DNA of 64,000 nucleotides. Origin: Quillaja saponaria. Its lineage: Eukaryota > Streptophyta > Magnoliopsida > Fabales > Quillajaceae. This document shows positions 1 through 12,000 of this stretch, piece by piece; the first letter of the stretch is position 1, and each line of letters begins with the position of its first letter. Made by a program: the position numbers and the translations under genes. The notes under the pieces were generated by a model. That model saw only the letters and a list, made by a program, of their open reading frames with translations. It was not told the DNA's origin and searched no databases. Where the stretch lies: contig CM055612.1 of NCBI GenBank assembly GCA_029379385.1, positions 20,026,001 through 20,090,000 of the forward strand. The letters are read 5' to 3'.

Positions 1-581
1 AAATGAACATAAATTGACTCGATATATAAATTTCTCACCGTCTTTTTCAAATTAATAAAGATTTTCTTTATAATTTTTTCCTATGCACCAATCTCAATAT
101 GGCATTAAAACTAATACAAATAAATAAATAAAAAATTGTAATGAAAGGAAAAATTGATTTGTTTTGGTGGTACTTGAAAAAAAAAAAAAAAAAAACCAAT
201 TGCTAAACTTGACTTACAAAAAAGTGTTTAGATTTGCTATCAAGGGAAGGGAGAAATATTGTAATTATTAAATACTTTACAAATTGTAATTATTATTATT
301 ATTTTATTGGCTTTCTTTTCTTTTGATCTCGGGCTTCGAACTTGGATTAAGTTGGTTTTGGTTAACAACCAAACCAACAAACTACAAGCAGAAACCTATG
401 GTAATGTCCACTTGACAGTAAATAAAGTTGCAAAGTTAGTTCGAGTTTATGGTAGAGTGAGTTAAGCATTTTGTAAAAAAAACTATCTTCAACACTAAAA
501 ACATATTAAAAGACATATTCTATCTTAATAAAAGTCCACAAAATATAACAATTCATCTAAAATAAGGCATATACATTGAAA
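1..581. other. AT-rich intergenic DNA, no gene seen
   Basis: The stretch is dominated by A/T runs, including a run of about 20 A near 178-197. No open frame with a recognisable protein was found on either strand. It lies downstream of the B3-domain remnant that ends at 582. Confidence 0.6.
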
Positions 582-1345
582 TCAAATCTTAACCACCCAC
601 AAAACATGCATTTCCTCATTGATGAGCTCAAACGAAAGTACATCGCAATGTTTAAGATCATTGGCCTTTATATATGCATACTAGCTGTCAATGATATAGT
701 AATCTTTACGGGCCTCGTGATATGAGAACTTCACATCCCACTTCTGTAGTTCATATCGAATTTTTCCTTGACGTGGTCTTTGTGCCATATTTTCAGCTAC
801 ATATTCTTTAGGTATCCTCTGTACAGATTCAAAATTAACTAATTAAATAAACAACAAATAACTTTAAATCCAGTCAATTAATTAACAAATCAATTACTTG
901 TTATAACTCACTGCAGGTTTTAAATTGGCTGGAACAGTGGATATGAACTTTGGAAATTCCTTTATAACAATAGTACCATATGGCCTCTTACAAATATTTG
1001 GAGGTTGTGATTGGACATAATACACTAAAGCAGAAGTTGGCTTAGAAGAAGACGCCTTTGAAGATAACGACTTAGAGGAAGACGGAATTGGGATACATTT
1101 CTTTGTGGAATCTATAATTTTGAATATTGTAAAAATAACATAGTGCAACAATAAAATATAGTAAATCAGAACTTATAAAGTAACATGGTATAAACAAATG
1201 GAACCAGAATATAAATGGAATACACATGAATATACATAATGTCATCACTATCAATGTCAGAAATGACAATAACTTCATCGGGTGGTGGACTAGATACATA
1301 GATATTCATCTTCTTGGCATCTATTTCTGTCACAGATTCCATACG
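582..1345 (-). pseudogene. B3-domain (REM-type) transcription factor remnant with in-frame stop
   Basis: The minus strand carries the 3' end of a plant B3 DNA-binding gene. The last exon (818 to 582) starts after a CTGTACAG acceptor. It opens with RIPKEYVAENM, the usual B3 'RIPK-F' strand, and ends LSFELINEEMHVLWVVK before TGA. The preceding exon (about 1111 to 912) ends at a clean GTGAGT donor; it encodes a Ser/Lys-rich linker and the first B3 strand (EFPKFISTVPANLKPA). An earlier piece (about 1340 to 1246) encodes an acidic linker with DEVIVISDIDSDD, typical between B3 domains. The last exon is broken by TAG at 681-683, where the family has a Gly-Trp before the third helix. No first B3 domain was found upstream. 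Seen: frames, splice sites and stop. Inferred: a non-functional partial relative of the B3 gene at 4.8-6.6 kb. Confidence 0.7.
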
Positions 1346-1429
1346 TATATACAAGGTACATGTAGTTACTATCAGAATATAGAACACACAAATTAAATTT
1401 CCTTGATAGCCCACACATAAGCACACGAA

Positions 1430-3240
1430 ACAACCTCAGCAATTATGAAAAATATTGTACTGTAATCACCACTTTCAATCATAGAAACTTATAAAAAATC
1501 ACAACATTTGTTACTGATAACATTTAACATAAAAGAACCTAGATTTTAAATGTAACAAAGGGAGATGTGGGAATGGCAGACAAATTATTGTAATCTATGT
1601 GGGTTTGGTAGCCAAGGATACTCAATCTTTAATCAATCAGACTCACAACTTGTAAGAATAAACCAAAATAGATGTACTTCCTACCAACCTATTACCTTAT
1701 TTTACTGGTTATCAAAACTATTATGATTATCAATCTTCAAGCTTCTATAGTATAGACTATCAGACTCGGTACTGGACCAACTTAGATTAACAAGAATGCT
1801 CAAACAGAATGTAATGAGGTACGGTAAATATAGGAGCTTCTTATGGGTCACAAGTAAATGAAGGATTTCAAGAACCTAAAGGTGCACCAAAAAGGGTCAT
1901 GGAGGAAATAAAATGGCCATGTGAAAATCAGAAATTGATTAAAGGAAAGCAAGTAGCAATAAATGATGGGGTTTATGGAAAAATATGATATAAGAATGAG
2001 GTTTGTGCACTAAAATTCAGACCCAGCAGGTTTGAAGATCTTGATTTCAAAAGGAATGAATGAGAACTTTTCAAGGGATATGAGGGTTTCTTCAGGGGGT
2101 AGGATATTTGGAGAGTTGGGTAAAAAACCATGGATAACACTAATAACAGTGAGTCATCAAGAAGTGGATCTCAAACACAATGGGTGATCTTAAAAAGTAA
2201 AGAAAGCAGGAGCTAAATGCAGGCAGAGAAGCCTAACAGATGAAAAAAAGGAAAAAATGATTATGGAAATAGGTATACAAGATTGGAGAAGAAACCTATG
2301 GAACCTATGAATCCATCATTTGGAAGTTGCAATCTTGGAAGAAATAACTCATATATGATGTTGGAAGAATTTTTTTTGTGAATACTCAATGTATTGATGG
2401 GTTTTTTTTAGAGTATGTGTGGCAAGGTTTCGAACCTTTCCAATTATCTTTATCATCTTGATTATGGAGGTAACAATATCAAGTTTTGGATACTACTGAA
2501 AGTGCATAAATTATGGAGCTAGTGTTTAAATTTTCAATCGGATCACCACTTATATTGGGTTTAAGGGTAATTAAGTAAATCAATAGGACAATTATCCTAT
2601 AAATACAAGGGCTTATACGTATAATGGTAACAATTTGGATAATAAAATGATTTTTACTTTCTTAGGAATAATTTAATGGTAATTGTCTTCTATCTCTACC
2701 AAAGTTCTCTCTGAAATTCCTAAATTAGACAAAGAAGTCTAACATGGTAACGCTTACATGTGTGAGAAAGGAAACGGCAACTAACTATTCCTAGTGGGTG
2801 AAAACAAGGTACGAAATTTAACTAAATTTGGATAATGCTTCAATGTTCTACTATCAAAGTCAAAATTTTGTACTAAATTTGGAATAATGCTTCAACATGC
2901 TACTATCAATTTAAAAAAAAATTACTAAAAGGAAATATCAGTGTGGAATTGAAAATAAGGTAACAAGTACAAGATGAATCTAACCTATGGAATTGAATCC
3001 CTCTGAATCTGTCTTCCCACAATGACGATCCATACATCTAACCACTTCCTTGTTGAGGAAAGGTGAAAAGAATGGTTGTGGTTGTTGTACTCGATAGAGG
3101 GCCTTGGTAGTTTGTGGCAGCTAGGGTGGGTGAAACAAGGGGTGAAAGTGAAAATAAACCGATTAAGAGATGAGTAAAATTCTAGAGCATGTCTTGAACG
3201 GAAACTTCATGGGCTAAGATCGAACAATATACTTATAATT
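1430..3240. other. Unassigned intergenic DNA
   Basis: Several short plus-strand reading frames rich in Gln, Asn and Tyr occur around 1568-1990 but are cut by stops and match no family I can name; they may be worn transposon gag remains. A cluster at 2600-2760 has a TATAAATA-like box and pyrimidine-rich tracts that could be an old LTR, but no paired ends were found. Confidence 0.35.
2816..2910. repeat. Imperfect direct duplication, about 37-bp unit
   Basis: The words ACTAAATTTGG-ATAATGCTTCAA and CTACTATCAA occur twice in the same order, at about 2820-2856 and 2873-2910. The copies are about 53 bp apart and differ by a few substitutions and one indel. It is a local duplication with no coding content. 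Confidence 0.6.
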
Positions 3241-3249
3241 TAGAATAAT

Positions 3250-3335
3250 TAACAAATTGGGGATGTAGATCATATGGTAGAGGGTTACCTTACCATTTGC
3301 CAAGTACGGGATTGATACCCTTGCAAAGTCCATTT
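3250..3335 (+). repeat. tRNA-derived SINE-like head, first of two
   Basis: A weak A-box-like word (ATGGTAGAGGG, about 3273) is followed about 35 nt later by GGGATTGATACCC, a near match to the Pol III B box (GWTCRANNC). The rest does not fold as a complete tRNA, and a T-rich tail follows. This fits a SINE head better than a tRNA gene. Confidence 0.4.
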
Positions 3336-3420
3336 TTTCATTATTTTCATATTTTTTTATGGCGCCTTTTGTATTTCATTTTACTTAAAATTATAAACAA
3401 GTTATTATCTAGAAACCAAC

Positions 3421-3515
3421 AGTGCCTCAGTGGTTATGGACCATGACTACAAATCAGGTGGCCTTTGCCCATGCTGGTTCGAATCCTACTGCAGAGGTTT
3501 CTTTTTTGTTGAGAA
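3421..3515 (+). repeat. tRNA-derived SINE-like element with A and B boxes
   Basis: TGCCTCAGTGG (A-box type) is followed by an exact GGTTCGAATCC B box, the internal Pol III promoter layout of tRNA-derived SINEs. A T-rich, coding-free tail follows. It overlaps a 94-aa open frame at 3430-3714 that has no protein features and is not taken as a gene. Boundaries are approximate. Confidence 0.55.
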
Positions 3516-4774
3516 TCCATATTGCATTATTACATGTTTTGCATTCTGGATGTGCATGTTTATGGATTTGCATTCAATTCGAATCCTAATTCTTTATATA
3601 TATTTTTCTATTATTATTTGTGTTTTTCAAATAAATTTTATAATCATTTATCCATCATATGCTTTTTTCCTATTCTTATTTCTAGATGAACATTATATTA
3701 TTCATGTCCTTTAAGGGGCAGATTTATATTGTAATGAGAGAGATCAATTTTTTAAAAATACCTCTATAGTATAGCATAATTATATATAAAATAAGTAAAA
3801 TAATCAATTTGACCACATAAAGATGTAAATTGTATATTATAGCCCTTACTGAGTAGAACCATTTGCCCCTAGAAATTTAGATAAAAATACAAGAAATTGA
3901 ATAATTATGTAATTGAGATTTCATTTACATTTAAATTATTCTATACTAATATAATTTATTTTATTTTTAAAGTTTATCAGTTACTTGTCTTTCTAATTAT
4001 GATACATCTGGATTAATAATTTCTCATATCACCATAATTTTTCAAATTTAATATAACAATATAAGTTGATGGACCAAAAATAAATTTATTTTAATATTTA
4101 TTTGTTGGGAATCATTTTTACTCGATTATTGTACAAAATTATATACATAAATGGACACGAAAAATTATTTTATTAGGAAAAATTTATATTAGTACACTTT
4201 ACTTTTGTCTTTTTTTATATCATACTTAATGAAATATTTGGGACTAAAACTTTGATGTTTAAGAAATTTCTCTTATATATAACTCTTTATAGAGTCACCT
4301 TGCATGTTTAATTTATGAGATTATAATAATTGTGTCAAGTGTCTACAATATAATCTCAAATTCAACACTTTTTTTTATAAACAAAACTAATAATAATAAT
4401 AAATTATTTATATAATATAAATTATTAATAATTAAATCTTTAATTTTGTAAAAATTATTTGTATTATATAAGGCTGAATTATTGTTTGACCCCACTGACA
4501 TAAATTTTTAAATCTGTAGTGAATTACATCCCCTATTATATAAATCCAATTTTATAATGCTAAACAATACAATTTAAATTTGAATAAATAATTCAAAGGA
4601 CCATGACTCCAAGTCTCTAACACGCTATTAAGATAAGGCATTCACATATTAACTCAAGTCATATACAATGTTCAACTCATTACTCAAGTAAAATACACTA
4701 AATACATATAACATAACCAAAATAACATATAAAAGTTGAATGGCAGACAAGACATGAGCTTTCTTTGTTCAATG
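3516..4774. other. AT-rich intergenic DNA, no gene seen
   Basis: Mostly A/T homopolymer and dinucleotide tracts. No protein family, RNA gene or paired repeat was recognised. It separates the SINE-like pieces from the 3' end of the B3 gene. Confidence 0.55.
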
Positions 4775-6631
4775 CTAATAGTTGCATTTTGTTACTGTGA
4801 GCTTCATAATAAATTGTTGTGTGCCAATAAGCTCAAACTTGCAATGATCCCCATATTCAACACAATTCTCAGTGGCAAATCGTTCCCATCCACCAAAAAG
4901 TGCATTTTGTGATCGATTTTTGTCAAAATAAATCACATTCACACACCATAGCCCTATTCTATATTGTAAAATCACTTGTCTAGGCTTAGAGATGAAGTAT
5001 TGATTAACAAATGCTTTGGGAATTCTCTATAATAAGAAATTTTGTTGTTGTGTTATACACATGATTTTATAATCTTATTCTCCTATTATTAAAATTAACG
5101 ATAGATAACTTACCAATGTGTATCGTGGATGTGGGGCTTTTGCTTCAAAAAATAGAATTTCCCTCCCTATAAACTTCACACCGCTACTGCCACAAGGCTG
5201 TAAATCAACTAGTTTACCTATATAATAAATTACAATATATATCACATTCCTAAATTATTTTATGTCTGGGTTATTACTGTAGATTACAACAAATTATACA
5301 TAAGAAATTATATACGTACACCATAGCTTCTCGGATGCATCACATTCATCAAAGGAAGATTCTGAATCACTTTCAAATTTCATTTCCATGTAATTTTTAT
5401 AAAAAATGCTCACGTGGAATATGGTTGGTGCTTCATAAGCAAGTAAAAGAAAAAAAATCCTTTTGCAAGCCATAGTTGTTTGCAAAACAAGAGAATCCAT
5501 TATCAATACAAATTTTACCATCATCTATCACCTAATTCATAGGCCACTCCGAATTGTCTTCAATCTAGAAAGTAAATTGGTTTGGTATGGAATTCAAAAA
5601 CTGGTACGAAAATTCAACAGGAAATGCCTATAAATACCGTTCTAGTCAAATGTTACAAATGTATTCATTATTAAATAACAAAGTACGTGTCTTAACCATG
5701 TAACAACCTAAAGACTTTAGGTTTCTTGTCTACATAGAAAAGAGCGAACCAATAAGGAATGACCTGCATTGATAACATAAAAGCGAGTATAAAAACCATC
5801 AATCATCAGATATTACAAAAGATACTTTTTTTTTTTTTTTTCTAAGGATTAAGACTTATGAAGAATGTTATTTTTACTTATAACAATTTCTATAATGAAA
5901 AACAATATCGGAGATTTATGGGCATCTTTGATTACTCTATCAAAGTGTGGTTAGTCATATTTAACAAAGTCATTCACTTCATTGAAGAATGGAATCAGTG
6001 AAGATGTACTTTGCTCACCTATGAAAATAATTAATAGGAAGACAAATTGCCTATTATAATCATAATTAAAAAACAATTATAAATTAAGTAAATACTTAAA
6101 CAAGTTCCATTTACTAGGTTCAGTTGATCCAAACAAAAGTTGTCCTCAATCCACGATTTCCTTCTTATGTTTAACTGACTGTAATTCTTTCTCCATTGTC
6201 GATTTATTAAAAACCCTCAAATAAAAATTTTATGACTCTATAATTAAAAACAATAATATCACCATCGGATATATTATAATGCTTTAAAAAATATGCACAA
6301 CCTTCTCCAAACCAAGAAGTATCACGGTTATATTCCAGGTCAATCTTCCATGTGGAACCATCCGACATGTTAAAGAAGACTCGTGATTCCATAGTTATAG
6401 CAAATTGTTGCATAAACCTAAAAGGGATCCTCTACACTTTCAATTAAATCTACTTTTAAATGAATTATAACAAAAATAGATACACCATAAAAATTTATTC
6501 CGATACATAAATGATTAGTCTATGATATATTAAATGGTGCTTACTATCTTCCTAAGAACCAACTCATTAGCCAATATGATGTGCATGAAACGTCTGTCGG
6601 TGTGGTAGCTTGAACCATTGGGAAAATCCAT
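4775..6631 (-). pseudogene. Two-domain B3 (REM-type) gene, apparently frameshifted
   Basis: Reading right to left, exon 1 (6631-6545) has ATG and the first B3 strand (RRFMHIILANELVLRKI) before a GTAAGC donor. Exon 2 (6417 to about 6115) holds the rest of domain 1 (VFFNMSDGSTWKIDLEYN, then GDIIVFNYR). Exon 3 (to 5320) is an acidic Ser/Asp linker. Exons 4 (5217-5114) and 5 (5026-4775) encode a second B3 domain with RIPKAFVNQYF and GGWERFATENC, ending in TAG. Splice sites of exons 3-5 agree in phase. Exon 2 is broken: an extra G in the CCC run at 6214-6216 (plus strand) shifts the frame where LFEVF is expected, and the shifted frame then reads NKSTMEKEL and meets TGA at 6146-6148. The exon 1-2 phase also does not join cleanly. 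Such proteins bind DNA in the nucleus, often in reproductive tissue. A sequencing error remains possible. Confidence 0.7.
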
Positions 6632-7942
6632 AATCTGTAACAAAAAAGCAAAGCATCATGGATGGAAATATTTTTTTCCCCATATTAATGCATAACACCC
6701 ACAATATGCAATACTCAATTAACTTCTAACATATCCTTAGATATAAGGTTTTTTTTTTTCCCCTATATTAATGAGTGAGAGAGACCATTAGAACAAAATC
6801 ATTTTACAATAAAAGACAAAATATAGGCCATAATGCAAGACCAAAATTCATAAAAACTTGCTTAATGACATGCATAAAATTTTACGACAACAAAATCATT
6901 GACATCATTTGCACAAAGGAATTTTTTAAAGCCACTAAACGAGATATCTTAATGACAACTCCTAACTTCACTTAAATTACTTTGTTTTTAAAGTTTGTCC
7001 ATCAACTATTATGTACTAAGTAAACCAAACATAAATTATTTAACTAAGCAAAAAAAATTGTTGAGGTATATGACTATTTTCTATAGTAGCTTTATATCAT
7101 TGACAAAATCACCTATACAATCAAACAAAAACGATAACAATAAAGCATATGTTACATACATTGTTTTACTAAAGCAAATTTCTTTGTAAGATCATGACAA
7201 TATTAAGCTAACAAACCTAGATTTTCAATCCTACCACCTAACAAATACCACCCAAACCAAGAAAATAACAATAAAAATAAAACCCACCGACAGTAGACAC
7301 TACAACAACAAATAAAGATACTTACACAAATTTTTGAAATTTTCCCAAGTGGCTCATAGACTGACTCTCACTATCAGAAAAAGGCTCAACAAATTTCCCC
7401 TAGCTCAATCAATTCCACCTACCTCAATGTCGAGGGACAACAGATCTCATAGCTTATGGTCGGAGGACGAACACATCTCAGCTTCGGTATAAGGTCTTCT
7501 TCAGACAAGGAAAATTTCCCATACTTCATGGTCGTTATTTCAATACCTCACTCAGCTAGTCCTCAAACCCTACACCAGATTAACTTCACTTACACAAATT
7601 TCAAAACAATAAAACCACCTACCTCACTATTAGAAAAGGAGAAAATCCCACAGCGCAATCGTACAAGTTTGGTCTTTTTCCCACTCTTATTTGAACATTT
7701 TTTTTTCCTCACATTTTTCTCTTCTCCCCCGCTTACTACTCTTGTCTGAACTGAAAAACATTGGACAAAATACAGTTTATGAATGAGTTGGGGTGAAAGT
7801 CTAATTCATGACAATAGGTAAAAAAATTACAAATTGTATAAAATGGGTTATTTTTGTAATATCCGAGAACAAGTGCTGCATTGAATAAAATAAATTGCTT
7901 GTTACAAGTGTTAAAAGGGGAGGTGCCATGTGGGTGGGGCAC
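6632..7942. other. Intergenic DNA between the B3 gene and the kinase gene
   Basis: The two transcription units diverge from this gap. ORFs of 60-97 codons occur (for example 7456-7749) but lack family features and have transposon-poor, low-complexity sequence. The right part presumably holds the kinase promoter. No clear TATA box could be fixed. Confidence 0.5.
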
Positions 7943-7972
7943 TAGGTACTCCGCTTTGGAGCGGAGTACCTA
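7943..7972. promoter_or_regulatory. Perfect 13-bp inverted repeat with 4-nt loop upstream of the kinase
   Basis: The left arm TAGGTACTCCGCT (7943-7955) and right arm AGCGGAGTACCTA (7960-7972) are exact reverse complements around a TTGG loop. The arms are GC-richer than the surroundings. The hairpin lies about 1.1 kb before the kinase ATG, near the probable 5' end of its leader. Its role is unknown: it could be a regulatory site, a transcript hairpin, or the residue of a mobile element. Confidence 0.6.
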
Positions 7973-8099
7973 ACGAGTGGCCAAATTCTAATTATGTATC
8001 CTTATTGCTCGCCGAATACGAGATATTCCGAGAGTTTAAATCGCTAACTTGTAATTTTTATTTTATGTTCATGTTCAAGCGACGTATTTCACCTGCCCT

Positions 8100-9059
8100 A
8101 GGTTTTAAGTTTTAACCCTTCACATTTCCCCCCATTTCACTCAATCTTATTCTAGGGTTTTCTGATTCAAGATTCCTAGTTTCTTTTGATTACTGAACCA
8201 TAAATAGATCGAAATTGCTTGTCTATCAAGTATCAACAACACGTTTTTTTGTTTTCTTTGTCTGCAATTCGAGCGAAAAAAAAAAGGTAGGCTTCTGAAT
8301 CTTATTATGAAGTTGTTCAAATGGGTGCTTGAATATTTGTTATATAATAAATTATGTATGATGGCTCTTGAAGGTTATATGCAAGTTTATCCTTTTTGAA
8401 AAATTCTGCTTACATTTAAATTTGATGTGGTTATTTGTTACGTAAGCTGTTATTCTTATTTAATTTAAAATTTCCCTGTTTCTGGTAATGGAGAAGGTCA
8501 ACGTATTGCTGGTTTGAAGTTGTGGGCTGAGCCTGCAACATTTGTTATAAACTGGAGTTTCACAATGTTGGGTTCTAATCGTAATGGGTTCAATATCAGC
8601 AACTGTTTTCCTCATCTGGGTGAGTGGCATCCATTAGAACACTCACAGTTAATTAGGGCTTGAAGCCCGTTTCATCCTTCTGAATTTCAGGTATTTTTAT
8701 TTTTATTTTTTTATTTTATTTTATTTTATTTTTGTTGTGAAGATCAAAATCTCAATTCTTCACATAATTGTATATTTGTATTTTTAGTTTGTATATTTTT
8801 TCCTTTATAGGTTTTAGCGTTACAAACCTGGAATCATGTGTCTTTGATTTCGTTTTCATCCATATGATGACTTTCTCTGTTGCAAAGTATTTGATTGACT
8901 GCACGAGTATGAGGCATCATGCATGTTATGATTTTTATGGGTTGTTAGCTTATCTGGTTGACTTTTTACAGGTTTTGAAATTAATAATTTTTGTTGCTGA
9001 GACCTGAGAGTTATTCAACATTTCAAGAGGTTTGGTGTAGGAGTTATTATATTGCCAGA
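8100..9059 (+). other. Probable 5' leader of the GRIK kinase, with leader intron
   Basis: A leader-like, pyrimidine-rich stretch at 8110-8286 ends in A-rich DNA with a GTAGGC donor at 8287. Several acceptors precede the ATG, the best being TTTTTACAG ending at 8971. A leader intron is therefore likely, but the exact acceptor cannot be set from sequence alone. ORFs here are short and unrelated. Confidence 0.45.
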
Positions 9060-12000
9060 ATGGGCTGCTGTAGTTGCTTTGGATTCATCAGGAAGTCCAA
9101 ATGCCGTCGCATGCCTATTTTGGGGTTTAAATTGAACCTCTCTCAGGAGTTATTGCTAGAGGAAGAGATAGAAGATGATGATGGTTCATATAATGATGAG
9201 ACTACTAACAGCACTAGTGGAGATGACAGTGATGTACAAAATTGTGGCAAACGTTCTGAAGAGATTCTAAGGTTGAGATCACAGCATGGAATGATATGTA
9301 GACAATTTCCCGTCAAGGAAACTCACAAAGTTGTTCGCTCTGAGGTAATTATGGGTGTTGCATTTGGTCATTATAGTTAGGAGCTTTTGATTGCTTAGTG
9401 GAACCTTTAATGATTATGCCAGTTAATGAGGTAAAGTTGAAACTAATTTTGCTGAAAACTATATAATTTTTCATCTGTCGGTGACCTATAATGTACAGGA
9501 ACTTTTGTATCGAATGAAATATGTCTTGCCATAAGTTTGCTATGGGATGCTTATTCTTTTTTTTATTTTTATTTTTTTATTCAGTAGAATTGGATATTTC
9601 TTGTTGACCGTCTTATTGAGGTTGGTAATGGTGTGATGGAGAATTTTTTGTTGGGATTAGTGAACGATCCATACAATATACTGAATAATGAAAGGGAAAT
9701 ACTTGGACATAGTTTTTTAGGAATTCATATCAGTTGCTTATCCAATGTTACATGTCAAAGGAGGTTTTCAGTTTGTTTTAAGTTGCGATTTGAACCAATT
9801 TGATTGCTTATCCAATGTTACATGTCAAAGGAGGTGTTCATTTTGTTTTAAGTTGCGATTTGAACCAATTTGATTGCTAGCATAAAATTTATCTTGCTAC
9901 AGTTTGCTGTCTTATTGGTTCTGGCTTTGTACTCACTTTCTCCACATCATTTTCAAAGTTGTCTGTTTTTATAATTTTTAAATATAAAATATGTTTTGAT
10001 CTGGATTCTGAATTATGTCAATTAACTAGTATGTTACACTTTTTCTACTATGTTTAAACTACTTTAATGCTGAACTTACTGAAAAATCGTATGTCTTACG
10101 ATCTCTTTTCAATTAGATGTGTCATATATGTACGTGGGAACATCTGGGCATTTCTGCATGTTGTGTTAGGATGTACTCAGTGCATCTTTGTTATCCTACC
10201 ATTTATCTCTTCTTAAGGGAAATCATGTTTTTTATTTTCCCTTTCAGGATGAAAATGGGAATAAGATGGTAAATGAATATGTTCGTGAGTGTAAGATTGG
10301 TGCTGGCAGTTACGGGAAAGTGGTAAGTGACTAAGCATGATCTTATGGTGTTGTGCTTCATCCTTGTTAATTAGTTGTTCTTACATAATTTTTCACAAAC
10401 AGGTTCTATACCGAAGCTGTCTCGATGGAAAGCATTATGCTATCAAGGTAATAGAGTTTGTTATCTATTTATTTATTTATTGTTGGGGGTTAGGATTGGG
10501 AGAGGTCTTCAAAAAGTAAAGACAAACTTACACTCCCATTTCTGTTATTAAATTTGATGACATGAAGTTAGAAGAGTAGGTCCCTTTCCTTTTATTAATT
10601 TTCATATTCTTTGGTTTGAACTCCCAATAATCTGTTAATATTTCCAATTAATCTTCTTATTCATAGAGGTTCTACTGGAATAAGTTTATACTCTTGTCCT
10701 CCATGGAGAAAGCTTTCTTCCAAGTTACGGCATATCTTAGTATTTTCCTTTGACTTTAGTTCTTGCTGGACATGTATGCATAGTTGATAGTAAAAGGGGT
10801 AATAATTTGCTGTTGTTAGTCCTGCTATCAGGGAGCTGGCCAATGTTTATATAGTTAGGAAGTTTATTTGTACTAGTCTCATATTCATTACTTTACCAAG
10901 TATAGTTAATAGGTTTTTTTGTTTGTTTGTTTGTTTTTTGGGGCCAATGAAGTCTTTGTGTCTAATGGAAGCTCCTCCCATTTAAGAACAAGTGGGAAGG
11001 GAGATCACTGTTTTCTGAACATATGTGTGATTGTTTTTCAGTTAACAATCAATACATAAACACACAATATAGAAGTTACGCCAAGCAGTTATATTACTCA
11101 GTCATAACTTAGTTAAATCTTTTTCTTCTCAGGCCTTTCATAAGTCTCATTTATTAAAGCTCCATGTTGCGCCGTCAGAGACTGCTATGTCTGATGTTCT
11201 TCGTGAGGTATATTTCTTTTGTATTTTATCAGTTATTTCACAGGCTTGTTAGGATATTATGTGCAAGTGACTTGCATACTTGTATCTCAAGATTGGTTAA
11301 ACATTCTTAGTCCTGACTGCTTTCTGTTGCAGTCTACTATTGCAGAAAGTATCTGGAAATTACAGCTTAATCTGCATGAGTGTTCTTTGCTATTACATGC
11401 TTACCACATCTTCTACACTTATCTGTAGTGTTTGTAGAATATACTGTCATGCATATGGTTCTGCCTAATTCTTTTATTTATTATTTATGGTAGATATACC
11501 AGAAAATCTACACTCTTCCCCCTCAAATAAAACCCTGCTTTGTTAAGGCTTTACTTGTAATTATGCTGGAGTTATAGTGTTTCCACCCAACCTATACAAG
11601 GGGATTGGGCTTGAAATCCAGCCTTACTCAACAAGCACCTTTATTAGGTTGGGTTGCTTGTTTCCACATTTATCGGATGAAGGGTTAAATGATACTTTGC
11701 TCTTGTCCTCTTCAGGTGCTAATTATGAAAATGGTGGATCATCCTAACATAGTCAATCTCATTGAGGCTATTGATGACCCGGAGTCGGATGACTTCTACA
11801 TGGGTGGGTATTTATTCCCTTCTTATATTGTAGCAAATTCTCCATTGAAAATTTCTGCAGCTTGTATGCCTGCTGTAGTTTTGCTTGGTTAAGAAACTTT
11901 TCTCAAGTATTTTGAGATATATGCTTGACTACTAGTGGTTTTCTTTGTTCAGTCCTCGAATATGTGGAAGGAAAATGGGTATGTGCGGGTTCTGGTCCTC

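Noticed and set aside
3250..3335. Possible tRNA gene
   Set aside because: The A and B boxes are imperfect and the arms do not fold into a full cloverleaf; a SINE head fits better.
3430..3714. 94-codon open frame
   Set aside because: It overlaps a SINE-like element with Pol III A and B boxes and has no protein features.
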